From: an uncultured Saprospiraceae bacterium
Lineage (GTDB): Bacteria; Bacteroidota; Bacteroidia; Chitinophagales; Saprospiraceae
DNA: 64,000 nucleotides
Direction of reading: 5' to 3'
Assembly (NCBI GenBank): GCA_937980645.1
Contig: CALJPQ010000021.1
Location: 42,904 to 106,903 of the forward strand
Of this stretch, positions 51,163-60,889 are shown in pieces. The notes under the pieces are model-generated. The model was not told the origin of the DNA, did not search any database, and worked only from the letters and a program-made list of their open reading frames with translations. How positions within the stretch are numbered: the stretch's first letter is position 1; each line of letters starts with the position of its first letter. The translations under genes were made by a program, and so were the position numbers.

Positions 51163-52413
51163 TCAGCTGCCGAAGTCGTCGAAGGCGATCATTTCCTTAG
51201 GCACGCCCAGGTCGTCAAGCATTTTCTGCACGGCGGCAAGCATGAGCGGCGGGCCGCAGAGGTAGTACTCGACCTCTTCAGGTTCGGGGTGATTTTTCAG
51301 ATACTGGTCGAGCACGACCTGATGGATGAAGCCCGTGTAGCCCGTCCAGTTATCTTCGGGCAGCGGCTCGGAGAGTGCTATCTCGAAGCGGAAGTTCGGG
51401 AACTGGCGTTCGATGGCGCGGAAGTCTTCTTCGTAGAAGATTTCGCGCAGGCTGCGTGCGCCGTACCAGTAGGACACTTTGCGGTTCGTCTTCAGGGTAT
51501 GGAACAGGTGGAAGATGTGCGAGCGCAGCGGAGCCATACCGGCGCCACCGCCGATGTAGATCATTTCGCGGTCGGTGTTCTTGATGTGGAACTCACCGTA
51601 GGGGCCGCTGATGGTTACCTTATCGCCGGGCTTACGCGAAAAGATATACGACGAGCACAGGCCAGGCGGCACGTCGGCAAAAGCCCCCTTTGCCCTATCC
51701 CACGGTGGTGTGGCGATACGGACGTTGAGCATGATGATGTTGCCCTCTGCCGGGTGGTTGGCCATTGAGTAGGCTCGGAAGATGGGCTCATCAATGACCG
51801 CTTTCAAGTCCCAGATTTTGAACTTGTCGTAGTCGTCGCGGAATTTATCCGGGATGTTGTACAGGTCAGTTTTGAAGTTAATGGTCGTTTCGGGCACGTA
51901 GATCTGGATGTAGTCGCCCGAGCGGAATTTGAGGTTTTCGCCTTCGGGCAGTTTCACTACAAACTCCTTGATGTAGGTAGATACGTTTTCATTGGAGACG
52001 ACCTCGCATTCCCATTTCTTGACTCCAAAGACCTCTTCGGGCACGCCAATTTCCATGTCTTCTTTGACCTTGACCTGGCAGGCCAGGCGCATGTGGTCGC
52101 GCACCTGAGCGCGGTTGAGGTGGTTGGTTTCGGTAGGCAACACATCACCGCCGCCCGAAAAGACGCGACACGTGCACATGGCACAGGTACCGCCACCACC
52201 ACAGGCAGAGGCTAAAAAGATGTTATTGGCTGCTAATGTAGAAAGTAGGGTCCCTCCCGGCTTGACGTGCAGCGGATGCTCACGGTCGCCGTTGATGATG
52301 ATATTGACTTCGCCTTGCGGCAGCAGGCGGTCTTTTGCCGTCAGGATGAAATAGGTCAAAAAGAGAATGACCACAATAAAGACCGCCAGACTGGCTACGA
52401 TTACAGGAAGCAT
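51163..52413 (-). CDS. nqrF: Na+-translocating NADH:quinone reductase subunit F
   Basis: A 416-residue inner-membrane flavoprotein, the NADH entry point of Na+-NQR. One N-terminal membrane helix (about 1-25) is followed by a 2Fe-2S ferredoxin domain with Cys71, Cys77, Cys80 and Cys112 ([11 protein letters not shown] and LACQ). Next are an FAD-binding domain ([11 protein letters not shown]) and an NADH domain with [16 protein letters not shown] and YYLCGPPLM near the C-terminus. Length matches known NqrF (about 407-415). It is the last gene of the nqr operon, 15 bases after nqrE. Confidence 0.97.
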   Translation of the reverse strand: MLPVIVASLAVFIVVILFLTYFILTAKDRLLPQGEVNIIINGDREHPLHVKPGGTLLSTLAANNIFLASACGGGGTCAMCTCRVFSGGGDVLPTETNHLNRAQVRDHMRLACQVKVKEDMEIGVPEEVFGVKKWECEVVSNENVSTYIKEFVVKLPEGENLKFRSGDYIQIYVPETTINFKTDLYNIPDKFRDDYDKFKIWDLKAVIDEPIFRAYSMANHPAEGNIIMLNVRIATPPWDRAKGAFADVPPGLCSSYIFSRKPGDKVTISGPYGEFHIKNTDREMIYIGGGAGMAPLRSHIFHLFHTLKTNRKVSYWYGARSLREIFYEEDFRAIERQFPNFRFEIALSEPLPEDNWTGYTGFIHQVVLDQYLKNHPEPEEVEYYLCGPPLMLAAVQKMLDDLGVPKEMIAFDDFGS

Positions 52414-52428
52414 GTGCTGTTCTAATTT

Positions 52429-53043
52429 TCAAAGTTGAATGCCAGAGAAACTTAAGAAAGCCATACCCATCAGCCCCGTGATGATCATGGCAATACCCAG
52501 CCCTTGCAGCGGCGCTGGAATATTGGAATAGCGCAAGCGCTCGCGAATAGCGGCCAGCAGCACAATGGCTAAGAAAAAGCCAATGCCCGAGCCTAAGGAG
52601 AAGACCGCCGTCTCTACCAGATTGTATTCGCGTTCTTGCATAAACAGCGAAGTGCCCAGGATGGAGCAGTTCACGGTAATGAGCGGCAAGAAGATGCCCA
52701 GTGAATTGTAGAGGGCCGGCGTAAACTTCTCTACGACCATCTCCACCACTTGCACAGCGCCAGCAATGGTGGAAATGAACAGGATGAAAGCCAGGAAGGT
52801 CAAATCTACGCTGGCTAACGCAGGATGTATGCCCGCTAAGGCGCCCTCTTTAAGCAGATACGTAAGGATGAAATAGTTGAGCGGCGTCGTCAGCACCATC
52901 ACGAAGATAACGGCCAAGCCCAGACCAAACGCCGTTTTAATTTTTTTGGAAACGGCTAAAAAGGAGCACATGCCAAGGAAGAACGCAAACACTACGTTCT
53001 CCACAAAGATGGCTTTTATCAAAAGATTGAGCAGATGTTCCAT
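52429..53043 (-). CDS. nqrE: Na+-NQR subunit E
   Basis: A 204-residue integral membrane protein with six membrane helices, homologous to RnfA and NqrD. The start [24 protein letters not shown] and the conserved [16 protein letters not shown] with a half-channel Cys are typical. With NqrD it coordinates a 2Fe-2S centre within the membrane and takes part in Na+ transport. It begins 13 bases after nqrD. Confidence 0.96.
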   Translation of the reverse strand: MEHLLNLLIKAIFVENVVFAFFLGMCSFLAVSKKIKTAFGLGLAVIFVMVLTTPLNYFILTYLLKEGALAGIHPALASVDLTFLAFILFISTIAGAVQVVEMVVEKFTPALYNSLGIFLPLITVNCSILGTSLFMQEREYNLVETAVFSLGSGIGFFLAIVLLAAIRERLRYSNIPAPLQGLGIAMIITGLMGMAFLSFSGIQL

Positions 53044-53056
53044 AGTCCGTGCTGTT

Positions 53057-53734
53057 TTAGGAGACGTTGACGAGTTTTTTGTTCCAGCTGCGTTGCGCCC
53101 AGATGTAGAGGCCGATGATAAACAAGGCCGCCGGCGGCAGCATCATCAGACCGTTGTTGACGTAGCCCATATTGTAAGCCCATTGCGGTATCACCTGATA
53201 GCCCAAGAGCGTGCCTGAGCCAAATAACTCGCGGAACACCGCTACTACCACGAGGATGATGCCATAGCCCACGCCATTGCCGATACCATCTAAGAACGAA
53301 GGCCAGGGCTTATTACCCAAAGCAAAAGCCTCTAAACGGCCCATGACGATGCAATTTGTGATGATCAGCCCTACAAACACCGACAACTTCTTGCTGACGT
53401 CGAACATGTAGGCCTTGAGTACCTGGTCCACGATGGTTACCAGTGTGGCAATGACGATGAGCTGCACAATGATGCGCACGCGCGTTGGTATAGAGTGGCG
53501 CAGCAGGGAAATGATGAGGTTAGAAAATGCCGCAACGAAAATCACCCCTAATGCCATGATGAGGGCAGGCTTCACCTGCACCGTAACAGCCAGTGCCGAG
53601 CAAATGCCCAGTACCTGCACGGTGATAGGGTTGTTGTCGTCCAACGGATCACGCAGCGTGCGGATATTCTTTTTCGAGAAGAGCGGCTCCTTTTTCTTCT
53701 CGACTACGGGAGCGGGAGCGGTTTCTGTTGCCAT
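53057..53734 (-). CDS. nqrD: Na+-NQR subunit D
   Basis: A 225-residue membrane protein with about six helices after a cytosolic N-terminal stretch. It has [20 protein letters not shown], the family's Cys-containing membrane motif, and [20 protein letters not shown] early in the chain, with the second conserved Cys. It pairs with NqrE around an iron-sulphur centre. The preceding residues 1-30 (Lys/Glu-rich) are slightly longer than in Vibrio NqrD. It starts 27 bases after nqrC. Confidence 0.95.
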   Translation of the reverse strand: MATETAPAPVVEKKKEPLFSKKNIRTLRDPLDDNNPITVQVLGICSALAVTVQVKPALIMALGVIFVAAFSNLIISLLRHSIPTRVRIIVQLIVIATLVTIVDQVLKAYMFDVSKKLSVFVGLIITNCIVMGRLEAFALGNKPWPSFLDGIGNGVGYGIILVVVAVFRELFGSGTLLGYQVIPQWAYNMGYVNNGLMMLPPAALFIIGLYIWAQRSWNKKLVNVS

Positions 53735-53761
53735 AGTCTCTATCTATTTGTAGCACGGGCG

Positions 53762-54487
53762 TTATTCCCCGGCCGGAGTGAGCGATTGTTTTTGTTTCCC
53801 GAAATATGCCAGATACGGTTCAATGCAATTTTTCAACATAGCATCAGTACCACGCGACGTAATGGTACCGCCAGAGATGCCGTCCACACGGTGTTCATCG
53901 CCAAAATCAGTCTTGTCTGTAGGCTTGACCACACGTACCGAGACGAACGTATTGGACTCCGACATAATCTTCTTGCCGCGAAACTGCGCCTGAAACTCTG
54001 CTTCGGCGATCTCCGCCCCCAGCCCCGGTGTTTCGCCCTTGTGGTCGAAAGTAGCGCCGTAAACGGTATTAAAATCGTCTTCCAGCGCCACATAGCCCCA
54101 AATAGGGCCCCACAGGCCAACGCCGTAAGTTGGGATGATGTAGTACTTGCGTCCGTCGTCGCCGGTATAGATGTACAGCGGCAGTTTGCGCTCGGCAGCG
54201 GGCTTGTTCACCTCGTCCTTAAGCACAATAGCGTCGGGGTCCTGACCCGCCAGTTCTTCTCCCTGGCTGTTGACCACCACTTTCCGAACGCGCTCCTGAA
54301 ACAGCGCTCGCACCTGATCGGGTTTGGCGTCGGTGATGCGCACAGAGCGCAAGATGTTGATCTGCTTATCCAAAGCAATATTGGCCTGCTGAGCAGGCTT
54401 GAGGCTTTCCGATAGGAAAGCTAAAATAACAGCCGTCAGCACCGAAATGGCGGCGGCGTACATCAAGGTATATCGGTTGCTATGCAC
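53762..54487 (-). CDS. nqrC: Na+-NQR subunit C
   Basis: A 241-residue subunit with a single N-terminal membrane helix and a periplasmic flavoprotein domain. The covalent FMN site is SGGTITS, so Thr210 is the likely attachment residue for ApbE (Vibrio NqrC uses the second Thr of SGATLT). Two other typical segments are PTYGVGLWGPIWGYVAL and FDHKGETPGLGAEI. It overlaps nqrB by 8 bases, so translation is coupled. Confidence 0.96.
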   Translation of the reverse strand: MHSNRYTLMYAAAISVLTAVILAFLSESLKPAQQANIALDKQINILRSVRITDAKPDQVRALFQERVRKVVVNSQGEELAGQDPDAIVLKDEVNKPAAERKLPLYIYTGDDGRKYYIIPTYGVGLWGPIWGYVALEDDFNTVYGATFDHKGETPGLGAEIAEAEFQAQFRGKKIMSESNTFVSVRVVKPTDKTDFGDEHRVDGISGGTITSRGTDAMLKNCIEPYLAYFGKQKQSLTPAGE

Positions 54488-55652
54488 GGCTCAGTTTGCT
54501 TTTTTTAAGTCTGCTTTTGATGTGTTGTTCGACGACTAAGTGGTCAATCACTGGCGCAAAGACGTTCATGAGCAGGATGCTCAGCATCACCGCTTCCGGA
54601 TAGGCCGGGTTGAACACCCGCAAGATGACCGTCAGGGCACCAATGAAGAAACCATAAAACCATTTGCCTTTTTCTGTGTGTGCGGCGCTCACCGGATCAG
54701 TAGCCATGTACACTGTGCCAAAAGCAAAGCTGCCCATTAGCAGGTGATAGTAGCCCGGCGTGTGCATCGCGTGGTTGGGCATGCTGGCTGGTGCCAGCAG
54801 GTTGAACAGATAGCCCATGAAGAGGGCACCCAGCACACACGACAACATGATGCGCCAGCTGCCCACACCCGTACCGACCAGTATCAGCGCACCAATGAGG
54901 CAGGCCGCCACGCTCGTCTCGCCAATCGAGCCTTGCTCAAAGCCCCAGAACATATCCGCCGGTGAGGGCAGGTTGCGAAAGTTTTCGTCAAACGTAACCA
55001 GATTCGTCGCACCTGAATAGCCGTCCACAATCGCATGCCCGGCCTCCGGCGACAGGTCGGTCCAAATGTCGCCCGACATGTAAGCCGGAAAGGCAAAAAA
55101 CAAAAACGCGCGGGCCAGCAACGCCGGATTCATAAAATTCATCCCCGTGCCGCCGAAAATCTCTTTGCCGATCAGCGTGCAAAAAATAGCGCCCAGCGCC
55201 ACCATCCACAGCGGCACCGTTACGGGCATCGTCAGCGGAATAAGCAGGCCACTCACTAAGTAGCCTTCACTGACCGAGTGGCCCCGCAATACGCTGAACA
55301 GAAACTCCACACCCAAACCCGCCGCATACGAGACCACAATGATAGGCAACACCTTCCAAAAGCCAAACATGAAGTAATCCAAATGACTCATCTCCATGCC
55401 GTATGCTTGGTAGTGCTGGTAGCCCACGTTCCACATGCCAAAAAGCAGCGTCGGGATCATGGCGACAATCACCGTGAACATGGTGCGCTTCAGGTCAATC
55501 GAGTCGCGCACGTGCACCCCGTCGTGTGTGGTGAGCGGGGGCGTAAACGCGAAAGTCTCCAGCGCCTCAAAGGCCGGATACCACCGCTCAAACTTTCCGC
55601 CCTTTTGAAAGTGCGGGCGGGTTTTATTAAAAAAATCCTCCAGGAACTTCAT
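54480..55652 (-). CDS. nqrB: Na+-NQR subunit B
   Basis: A 390-residue integral membrane subunit with about ten helices that holds riboflavin and a covalent FMN. The FMN motif is SGATN with Thr216, and GYLVSGLLIPLTMPVTVPLW plus GGTGMNFMNPALLARAF are family-conserved. It also binds quinone and forms the Na+ path. Length fits NqrB (about 400). It begins 58 bases after the nqrA stop. Confidence 0.96.
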   Translation of the reverse strand: MKFLEDFFNKTRPHFQKGGKFERWYPAFEALETFAFTPPLTTHDGVHVRDSIDLKRTMFTVIVAMIPTLLFGMWNVGYQHYQAYGMEMSHLDYFMFGFWKVLPIIVVSYAAGLGVEFLFSVLRGHSVSEGYLVSGLLIPLTMPVTVPLWMVALGAIFCTLIGKEIFGGTGMNFMNPALLARAFLFFAFPAYMSGDIWTDLSPEAGHAIVDGYSGATNLVTFDENFRNLPSPADMFWGFEQGSIGETSVAACLIGALILVGTGVGSWRIMLSCVLGALFMGYLFNLLAPASMPNHAMHTPGYYHLLMGSFAFGTVYMATDPVSAAHTEKGKWFYGFFIGALTVILRVFNPAYPEAVMLSILLMNVFAPVIDHLVVEQHIKSRLKKSKLSRA

Positions 55653-55710
55653 AGACGCCTTCGGCTTATTTTTTGTTTATCAGTTACTTACATTCGTTCA
55701 GCGAAATGCC

Positions 55711-57069
55711 TTAGCCCTCTTTGCGCATGTACTCCAGCCCTTCGGCCAGGATGCGCTGCACCGGGATTTTGGACGTGCACACAAACTCGCACAGCGCGAA
55801 GTCTTCTTCGGCCACCTCGTAAATGCCCAACTGCTCCATGCGCTCCACGTCGCGCGCCAGAATGGCCTTGAGCAAATAGGTAGGCAGGATATTCATGGGC
55901 AGCACCTTTTCGTACTCGCCACTCATGACAAAGGCTCGCTCTTCGCCATGCGTATTGGTGTCTAAATTGTATTTTCGCTTGGGCCACAACCAGGAGAAGT
56001 ACGTACGCGACAGGCTCAGCTTGTGGAAACCCGGCAGCAGCCAGCCCAAAAATTCCGGCTTGTCGCCTTCCGGGATGACCGTTATCTGGTTGGTGTAAAA
56101 CGAAACAAAGTCATCGGCTGACGAGGTCTTACCCGTCAATACATTGCCCTGAATGATGCGGCAATGATCGGAGTTCAGCTGGTCGCCCAGCACATCGCTC
56201 ATGCGCTGCCCGGTCCGGACGTGTACGTAGCCTGGCTGGCGAATGCAACTGCCCGTAAGCGCCAGCACACGGTCGGCTCGGAAACGACCCTCGCGGAAAA
56301 GGCGGCCGATGATGACCGCATCCTGCACGTTGACTGTCCAGACCTTTTCGCCCGGCTGGATGGGGTCAATATGGTGAATCTGAATGCCCACGTTGCCCGC
56401 CGGATGCGGGCCGCAGAAGCGATGCACGTTGGCCGACGGTACAGCATCGCCTAAGTCGGCCTCACTCAGTCCTCCGCCTTGTTCGCGGATGCCTACGTGC
56501 AGGTTGCCGTTGGCCAGAATGTTCAGCATGCGCAGGCCAGCCTGCAGGTTTTCGCGCTCCGAGGCCAGGGCGAAACCCCAATCGGGTGCTAAGGGCGCCG
56601 AGTCGAAGCCTGACACAAAGATGGCCTTAGGCACATCCACCGGGTCGGCGATGATGGAGAACGGCCGCTGGCGCAGATACTGCCAGCATCCGCTGTCCAG
56701 CAGCTGCTGAATGACCGTCGCCCGGTCTAAGCGCCCTAGGTCGGCCTTCGGAAACTCCGCGTACCGCACCTCGCGGTCGGGTAGAATACGCACTTGTAGA
56801 ATCCGGCGTTTTTCGCCGCGCACAATCTCCGCAACCTCACCGCTTACCGGCGACGGAAAGCGCACATTAGGCCGGTCTTTGTCGTAAAAAAGCGCCTGCC
56901 CGGCCAGCACCTCGTCGCCCGGCTGCACGAGCAGCTTAGGAATAATAGCCGGAAAATCAGCAGGTTTCACGGCGAACAAGTCCGAAACTGGCGCCTCTCG
57001 AAGCACCTTCTTGGCTTCACCCACTAAGCGGATGTCGTATCCGCGTCGAATGTTGATCGTTTTGCCCAT
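55711..57069 (-). CDS. nqrA: Na+-NQR subunit A
   Basis: A 452-residue peripheral cytosolic subunit of Na+-NQR. It has the family start TINIRRGYDIRLVGEA, then DEVLAGQALFYDKDRPNVRFPSPVSGEV (a RnfC/NqrA-like SLBB-type region), and ends ERMEQLGIYEVAEEDFALCEF. The ATG at 57069 is chosen over a 45-residue longer frame because it matches the family N-terminus and is preceded on the minus strand by AAGGAGAGAGAA, a Shine-Dalgarno-like sequence unusual for this window. It is the first gene of the nqr operon. Confidence 0.95.
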   Translation of the reverse strand: MGKTINIRRGYDIRLVGEAKKVLREAPVSDLFAVKPADFPAIIPKLLVQPGDEVLAGQALFYDKDRPNVRFPSPVSGEVAEIVRGEKRRILQVRILPDREVRYAEFPKADLGRLDRATVIQQLLDSGCWQYLRQRPFSIIADPVDVPKAIFVSGFDSAPLAPDWGFALASERENLQAGLRMLNILANGNLHVGIREQGGGLSEADLGDAVPSANVHRFCGPHPAGNVGIQIHHIDPIQPGEKVWTVNVQDAVIIGRLFREGRFRADRVLALTGSCIRQPGYVHVRTGQRMSDVLGDQLNSDHCRIIQGNVLTGKTSSADDFVSFYTNQITVIPEGDKPEFLGWLLPGFHKLSLSRTYFSWLWPKRKYNLDTNTHGEERAFVMSGEYEKVLPMNILPTYLLKAILARDVERMEQLGIYEVAEEDFALCEFVCTSKIPVQRILAEGLEYMRKEG

Positions 57070-57388
57070 GTTTCTCTCTCCTTTACAGGTGGCGGCAAAT
57101 GAAAGGCGTTTCGTTCTGATGGCAAAGAGTTCGACACAAAAGAATTTCGAAAATAGAATCAGTACAAAGTAGGCGACGCAAAAATAAGGAATGCCACACC
57201 GCACCGCTTCACAGGGAAGTAGATACGGCTTCGCACCAAACAGGCCAGACGGCGGATTGTTTGGACATTTCGTTGGTTATGACAAGATTAGCGAATTTTA
57301 TTGGGCTACTGCGCTTGTAAAGAATCCACTTCTCTTTGGTGAAATTATGCACTTTTGCACGCCACTTTAGTCATAAAAATTTCCGACG
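57070..57388. other. 319-base divergent intergenic region, nqrA/glutamine amidotransferase
   Basis: It should contain promoters for both nqr (minus) and the amidotransferase gene (plus). On the plus strand a CACTTTTG near 57350-57357 resembles a -7 box. Next to nqrA there is AAGGAG on the minus strand. Nothing else is evident. Confidence 0.5.
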
Positions 57389-58000
57389 TTGACTGTTCTG
57401 CTGCTGGATAATTACGACTCTTTCACCTACAACCTGTACGACTACCTTCGGCAGGCAGGCACTGAATGCGTTGTGGTACGCAACGACGCTCCTGACTTGT
57501 TGGCGTTTTCACCCGATGACTTCGATGCCGTGGTGCTCTCTCCCGGCCCGGGAAGGCCTGAAGAGGCAGGCCTGATGCCCGACCTGCTGGCAGCCTGGCA
57601 TTGCGCTTTACCTATCTTGGGCGTTTGTTTGGGGCACCAGGCCATCGGGCTCTTCTGGGGCGCTCAGGTGACGCGCGCGCCGTTGCCCATGCACGGCAAA
57701 ACTTCGCCGGTACGACACAATGGCCACCCGCTGTTTGCCGGCATACCGCGCCGCTTCAGCGTTATGCGCTACCACTCACTGGCCGTAGTTGGGTGGGAAC
57801 AAACGCCCCTGCGCCCCTTGGCCTGGGCCGACGACGGCGTACTGATGGCCCTGGCCCACCGCTCGTTGCCCATTGTGGGTGTACAATTCCACCCGGAGTC
57901 GGCCCTCACAGAGCACGGTCTGACCCTCATTCACAACTGGGTAACCTGGGCTAAAAAACAGACGATTGGGCGCCGCAAACGGGTATATTCCGTAGTGTAG
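57389..58000 (+). CDS. Anthranilate/aminodeoxychorismate synthase glutamine amidotransferase subunit
   Basis: A 203-residue class I glutamine amidotransferase that supplies ammonia to chorismate for tryptophan or folate. The start reads LLLDNYDSFTYNLYDYL, the oxyanion region is LSPGPGRPEEAGL, the nucleophile Cys is in PILGVCLGHQAIG, and the His/Glu pair is in VQFHPESALTEHG. The start appears to be TTG at 57389, because a stop (TAA at 57374) lies upstream in frame and there is no ATG. TrpE or PabB is not adjacent, so trpG versus pabA cannot be decided; the free-standing location suits PabA. Confidence 0.88.
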   Translation: MTVLLLDNYDSFTYNLYDYLRQAGTECVVVRNDAPDLLAFSPDDFDAVVLSPGPGRPEEAGLMPDLLAAWHCALPILGVCLGHQAIGLFWGAQVTRAPLPMHGKTSPVRHNGHPLFAGIPRRFSVMRYHSLAVVGWEQTPLRPLAWADDGVLMALAHRSLPIVGVQFHPESALTEHGLTLIHNWVTWAKKQTIGRRKRVYSVV

Positions 58001-58175
58001 CCTTCAAAAGAAGGAGAGCATAAAACAATCCTCACAAGACGCATTTTTGCTTCGTGGGGGAACCGGCACGGCTCAAAAAAGCCTCTGAAGCCCCACCCGC
58101 TATTAGCCTCAAGCCACCTGAGCCCCGACCATGCCCATACCCAGTGGCCCAAAGTGCGTTGCGCTATTCACCCCT

Positions 58176-59381
58176 TCAATACTCCGACGAGATGAGCAAA
58201 TCCATGTCGGTGCTTTTAATCTGGAATCGCTCGCCCAAATACTGGTTGGTCAGACAGCCCTTGTAGGTATAGACGCCATTTCGGAGGCCTTCATCGCTGG
58301 TGATGAGGGCATGGATGCCCCCTGCTTCGGCTTTGAGGAGCAAGGAAGTCAGGATATTGCTCACCGCTTCGGAGGCGGTGCGCGCCACACGGGAGGGTAT
58401 GTTGGGCACGCAGTAATGGATGACGCCGTGTTTGACGAAAGTAGGCTTGTCGTGCGTGGTGGCCTGCGAGGTTTCGAAGACGCCGCCCTGGTCAATGCTG
58501 ACGTCCACGATGACCGAGCCGGTTTTCATGCGCTCGACGATGCTTTCGGGTACGATGAGCGGCGAGCGCCCGTGGCTGGAGTGCATGGCCCCGATGGCGA
58601 CATCGGCGGTAAGGAGTTGCTCCGTCAGATGGATGGGGTTGACCACAGAGGTGTGCAGCTGGCGTCCGATGTGGCGCTGCAGGCGCATGAGTTTGTAAAC
58701 ATTGTTGTCGAAGACGCGCACCTCGGCACCCAACCCGATGGCCGTGCGGGTGGCAAACTCCGCCACAACGCCTGCACCCAGAATGATGACTTTGGCCGGT
58801 GGAACGCCCGCAATGCCGCCCAGCAGTACGCCCAGACCACCGCGTGCCGTAGAGAGCAGGTCGGCACCGATGAGGATGGCGCTGGTGCCAGCGATCTCGC
58901 TCATGGCACGCACGATGGGGAAGACGCCCATTTCCGTGTCTCGGATGTATTCCATGGCCAGCGCAATGACGCGCCGCCGCTGCAGGTGCTGGATGTATTC
59001 AGCCGTTATCAGCGGCAGATGTATGGGCGAAATGATGACCTGATTAGGCCGCATCAGGTCTATCTCTTCGATGGTGGGCGGCGCTACTTTCAGGATGACA
59101 TCCGCCTGGAAGACGGCCTCGCGCGAGTGGGTTATCTCAGCGCCGGCCTCAGTGTAGTCCAGGTCGGAGAAGCGGGCCTTTTCTCCTGCACCCGTTTCGA
59201 CGATGATGCGATGCCCGTGTGCCACTAATGTGGCAACCGATTGCGGGATGAGCGCCACGCGGTTCTCCTGCAGGGTCGTTTCGCGCGGGATTCCGATGAA
59301 CAGCTGCTGGTGTCGGCGCCCTACTTCGAGCGTCTCCGTTTGGGTGGTCAGCCTGGCAAATGTCCTGGCTACGGTTTCCAT
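58176..59381 (-). CDS. ald: Alanine dehydrogenase
   Basis: A 401-residue NAD-dependent enzyme interconverting alanine and pyruvate plus ammonia. The N-terminal domain has FIGIPRETTLQENRVALIP, the substrate-binding region GAGEKARFSD, and the Rossmann motif VIILGAGVVAEFATRTAIG. The residues after VDVSIDQGGVFETSQ are typical for the Ald/PNT family. The N-terminal ~25 residues before GIPRE are longer than in Bacillus Ald. It is 21 bases downstream of tsaE on the same strand, so the two are probably cotranscribed. Confidence 0.9.
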   Translation of the reverse strand: METVARTFARLTTQTETLEVGRRHQQLFIGIPRETTLQENRVALIPQSVATLVAHGHRIIVETGAGEKARFSDLDYTEAGAEITHSREAVFQADVILKVAPPTIEEIDLMRPNQVIISPIHLPLITAEYIQHLQRRRVIALAMEYIRDTEMGVFPIVRAMSEIAGTSAILIGADLLSTARGGLGVLLGGIAGVPPAKVIILGAGVVAEFATRTAIGLGAEVRVFDNNVYKLMRLQRHIGRQLHTSVVNPIHLTEQLLTADVAIGAMHSSHGRSPLIVPESIVERMKTGSVIVDVSIDQGGVFETSQATTHDKPTFVKHGVIHYCVPNIPSRVARTASEAVSNILTSLLLKAEAGGIHALITSDEGLRNGVYTYKGCLTNQYLGERFQIKSTDMDLLISSEY

Positions 59382-59402
59382 GCCAATGCGCGTTGGGTTG
59401 TT

Positions 59403-59828
59403 CTACGAAAGAATAAGATGTCGTTCCTGAGCCGATACGACGCGGAGGTGTAGTCTGGCCGTATCCGGCGGCAGAAGCGGTTCGATGATTTGAGGCCACT
59501 CAATGAAGCAGTACCACGGGTCATGGAGCATCTCTTCGATGCCGAGATTGAGAGCTTCCTCAGCATTCAGGATGCGATACAGGTCAAGGTGGTGTACAGT
59601 AGCGGGCAGCCCGGAGGTATCGCGGTAGGTGTAGTCGTTCACCAAAGAAAAAGTGGGACTATCGGGGCGTTCCTCCGTGCCCAACCATTGGCAAAAGGCC
59701 TGCACGAAGGCTGTTTTTCCAGCGCCCAATTCGCCGTAGAGCGCCACTTTTCGACGCTGGCCCAGGGCCTCTGCTATTTCGGGTATTGCTTTTTCCAAGT
59801 CCAATAGGGAAGATATATGCCATTCCAC
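59403..59828 (-). CDS. tsaE: tRNA threonylcarbamoyladenosine biosynthesis ATPase TsaE
   Basis: A 141-residue P-loop protein required, with TsaB and TsaD, for the t6A modification of ANN-decoding tRNAs. Walker A is GELGAGKT at 32-39. The conserved segments [12 protein letters not shown] and VHHLDLYRI follow, then FIEWPQ. Length is typical (about 140-155). It is divergent from dtd; the two start codons lie about 50 bases apart. Confidence 0.95.
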   Translation of the reverse strand: MEWHISSLLDLEKAIPEIAEALGQRRKVALYGELGAGKTAFVQAFCQWLGTEERPDSPTFSLVNDYTYRDTSGLPATVHHLDLYRILNAEEALNLGIEEMLHDPWYCFIEWPQIIEPLLPPDTARLHLRVVSAQERHLILS

Positions 59829-59879
59829 AGGGTCAAAGGTAGCAACTTATTGCGTGATGTCGCACCTTTGCCGCCGCTT

Positions 59880-60332
59880 ATGCGAGCCGTTATTCAGCGC
59901 GTTTCCCAGGCTTCTGTCACGGTGGACGGTCAGGAAAAAGCCCGCATCGGTTGGGGGCTGCTCATCCTGCTGGGCATCGAGCACGACGATGGGCCGGAGG
60001 ATGCCGAATGGCTGAGCAAAAAAATTGCCGCCATGCGCATCTTTTCCGACGATGCCGGGCTGATGAACCTGTCGGTGCAGGACATCCAGGGCGAGCTGCT
60101 CGTCGTAAGCCAGTTTACGCTGCACGCCAGTACGAAGAAGGGCAACCGGCCTTCGTTCATCCGGGCCGCGCGACCTGAACATGCCGTACCTTTGTATGAG
60201 GCATTTATCCGTTTGCTCGAACGCGATAGTGGGCGCCCCGTACGCACCGGCGTCTTCGGCGGCGACATGAAGGTGCTGCTGCTCAATGACGGGCCAGTAA
60301 CCATCTGGATGGATAGCCGCAATCGCAAGTGA
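59880..60332 (+). CDS. dtd: D-aminoacyl-tRNA deacylase
   Basis: A 150-residue enzyme that removes D-amino acids (and glycine from tRNA-Ala) from mischarged tRNAs. It begins [17 protein letters not shown], and has the catalytic SQFTLHAS and the cross-subunit Gly-cisPro motif NDGPVTI near the C-terminus. The ATG at 59880 was preferred over an upstream one because it matches the family start. A CACCTTTG box ends 9 bases upstream. Confidence 0.96.
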   Translation: MRAVIQRVSQASVTVDGQEKARIGWGLLILLGIEHDDGPEDAEWLSKKIAAMRIFSDDAGLMNLSVQDIQGELLVVSQFTLHASTKKGNRPSFIRAARPEHAVPLYEAFIRLLERDSGRPVRTGVFGGDMKVLLLNDGPVTIWMDSRNRK

Positions 60333-60345
60333 ACCCTGCCGTGCG

Positions 60346-60353
60346 TACCTTTG
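60346..60353 (+). promoter_or_regulatory. -7 box (TACCTTTG) before the small membrane protein gene
   Basis: TACCTTTG, 74 bases before the ATG at 60428. It is just after the dtd stop, and no clear -33 TTG is seen. Confidence 0.35.
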
Positions 60354-60427
60354 TTGCCGCAGTCGTTCATCCTGGTCGCCGCAGACATCGTCGCCAACGG
60401 CAAATGCTCATCAACTCACACACAGCT

Positions 60428-60886
60428 ATGCACACCTTGCTCGCTACCCTGCATTCTTACAACCGCTATCTCATCTTAGCGGCGCTTCTGTTTGTCCTCC
60501 TCCGCGCCTTTAGCGGCTGGCTAACCCGCCGCCCGTATGAAAAAATAGACAACACGGCTTCGCTGGTGCTGGTTAGCCTGGCACACCTACAACTACTCTT
60601 TGGCCTCGTTATGTGGGGCTTCACCAGTCCGTGGACGCAAACAGCCTTCGCCAACATGGGCCTTGCCATGAAGGACCCCAACCAGCGCTATTGGGCTGTA
60701 GAACACTTAGTGGCCATGCTCATCGCCATCGTGCTCATTCAGCTGGGCCGCACCTTTGCCAAGAAAACGCCTGACCAAACGGCCAAGCACCGCAAGACGG
60801 CCATTTACACGGCGATTGCTGCGCTCATCATCGTCGTTACGCTGGGGCAAAAAGGCCTGCTCATCGGTTCACAGTACGGCGGCTAA
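60428..60886 (+). CDS. Small integral membrane protein, four helices
   Basis: A 152-residue protein with four predicted membrane helices (YLILAALLFVLLRAF, SLVLVSLAHLQLLFGLVMW, LVAMLIAIVLIQLG and IYTAIAALIIVVTLG). Conserved His residues in the second and third helices (LAHLQ, VEHLV) and TAKHRK before the fourth recall cytochrome b-like or DUF families of Bacteroidota, but I cannot name one. The ATG at 60428 fits the topology; an in-frame ATG at 60404 is possible. It is 3 bases before the DinB-like gene, so the two form an operon. Confidence 0.7.
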   Translation: MHTLLATLHSYNRYLILAALLFVLLRAFSGWLTRRPYEKIDNTASLVLVSLAHLQLLFGLVMWGFTSPWTQTAFANMGLAMKDPNQRYWAVEHLVAMLIAIVLIQLGRTFAKKTPDQTAKHRKTAIYTAIAALIIVVTLGQKGLLIGSQYGG

Positions 60887-60889
60887 CAT

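Noticed and set aside
58131..59228. Long plus-strand open frame (365 codons) overlapping the alanine dehydrogenase gene
   Set aside because: Its translation has no family pattern, and the minus strand clearly encodes Ald with a Rossmann motif; this is antisense frame openness in GC-rich DNA.
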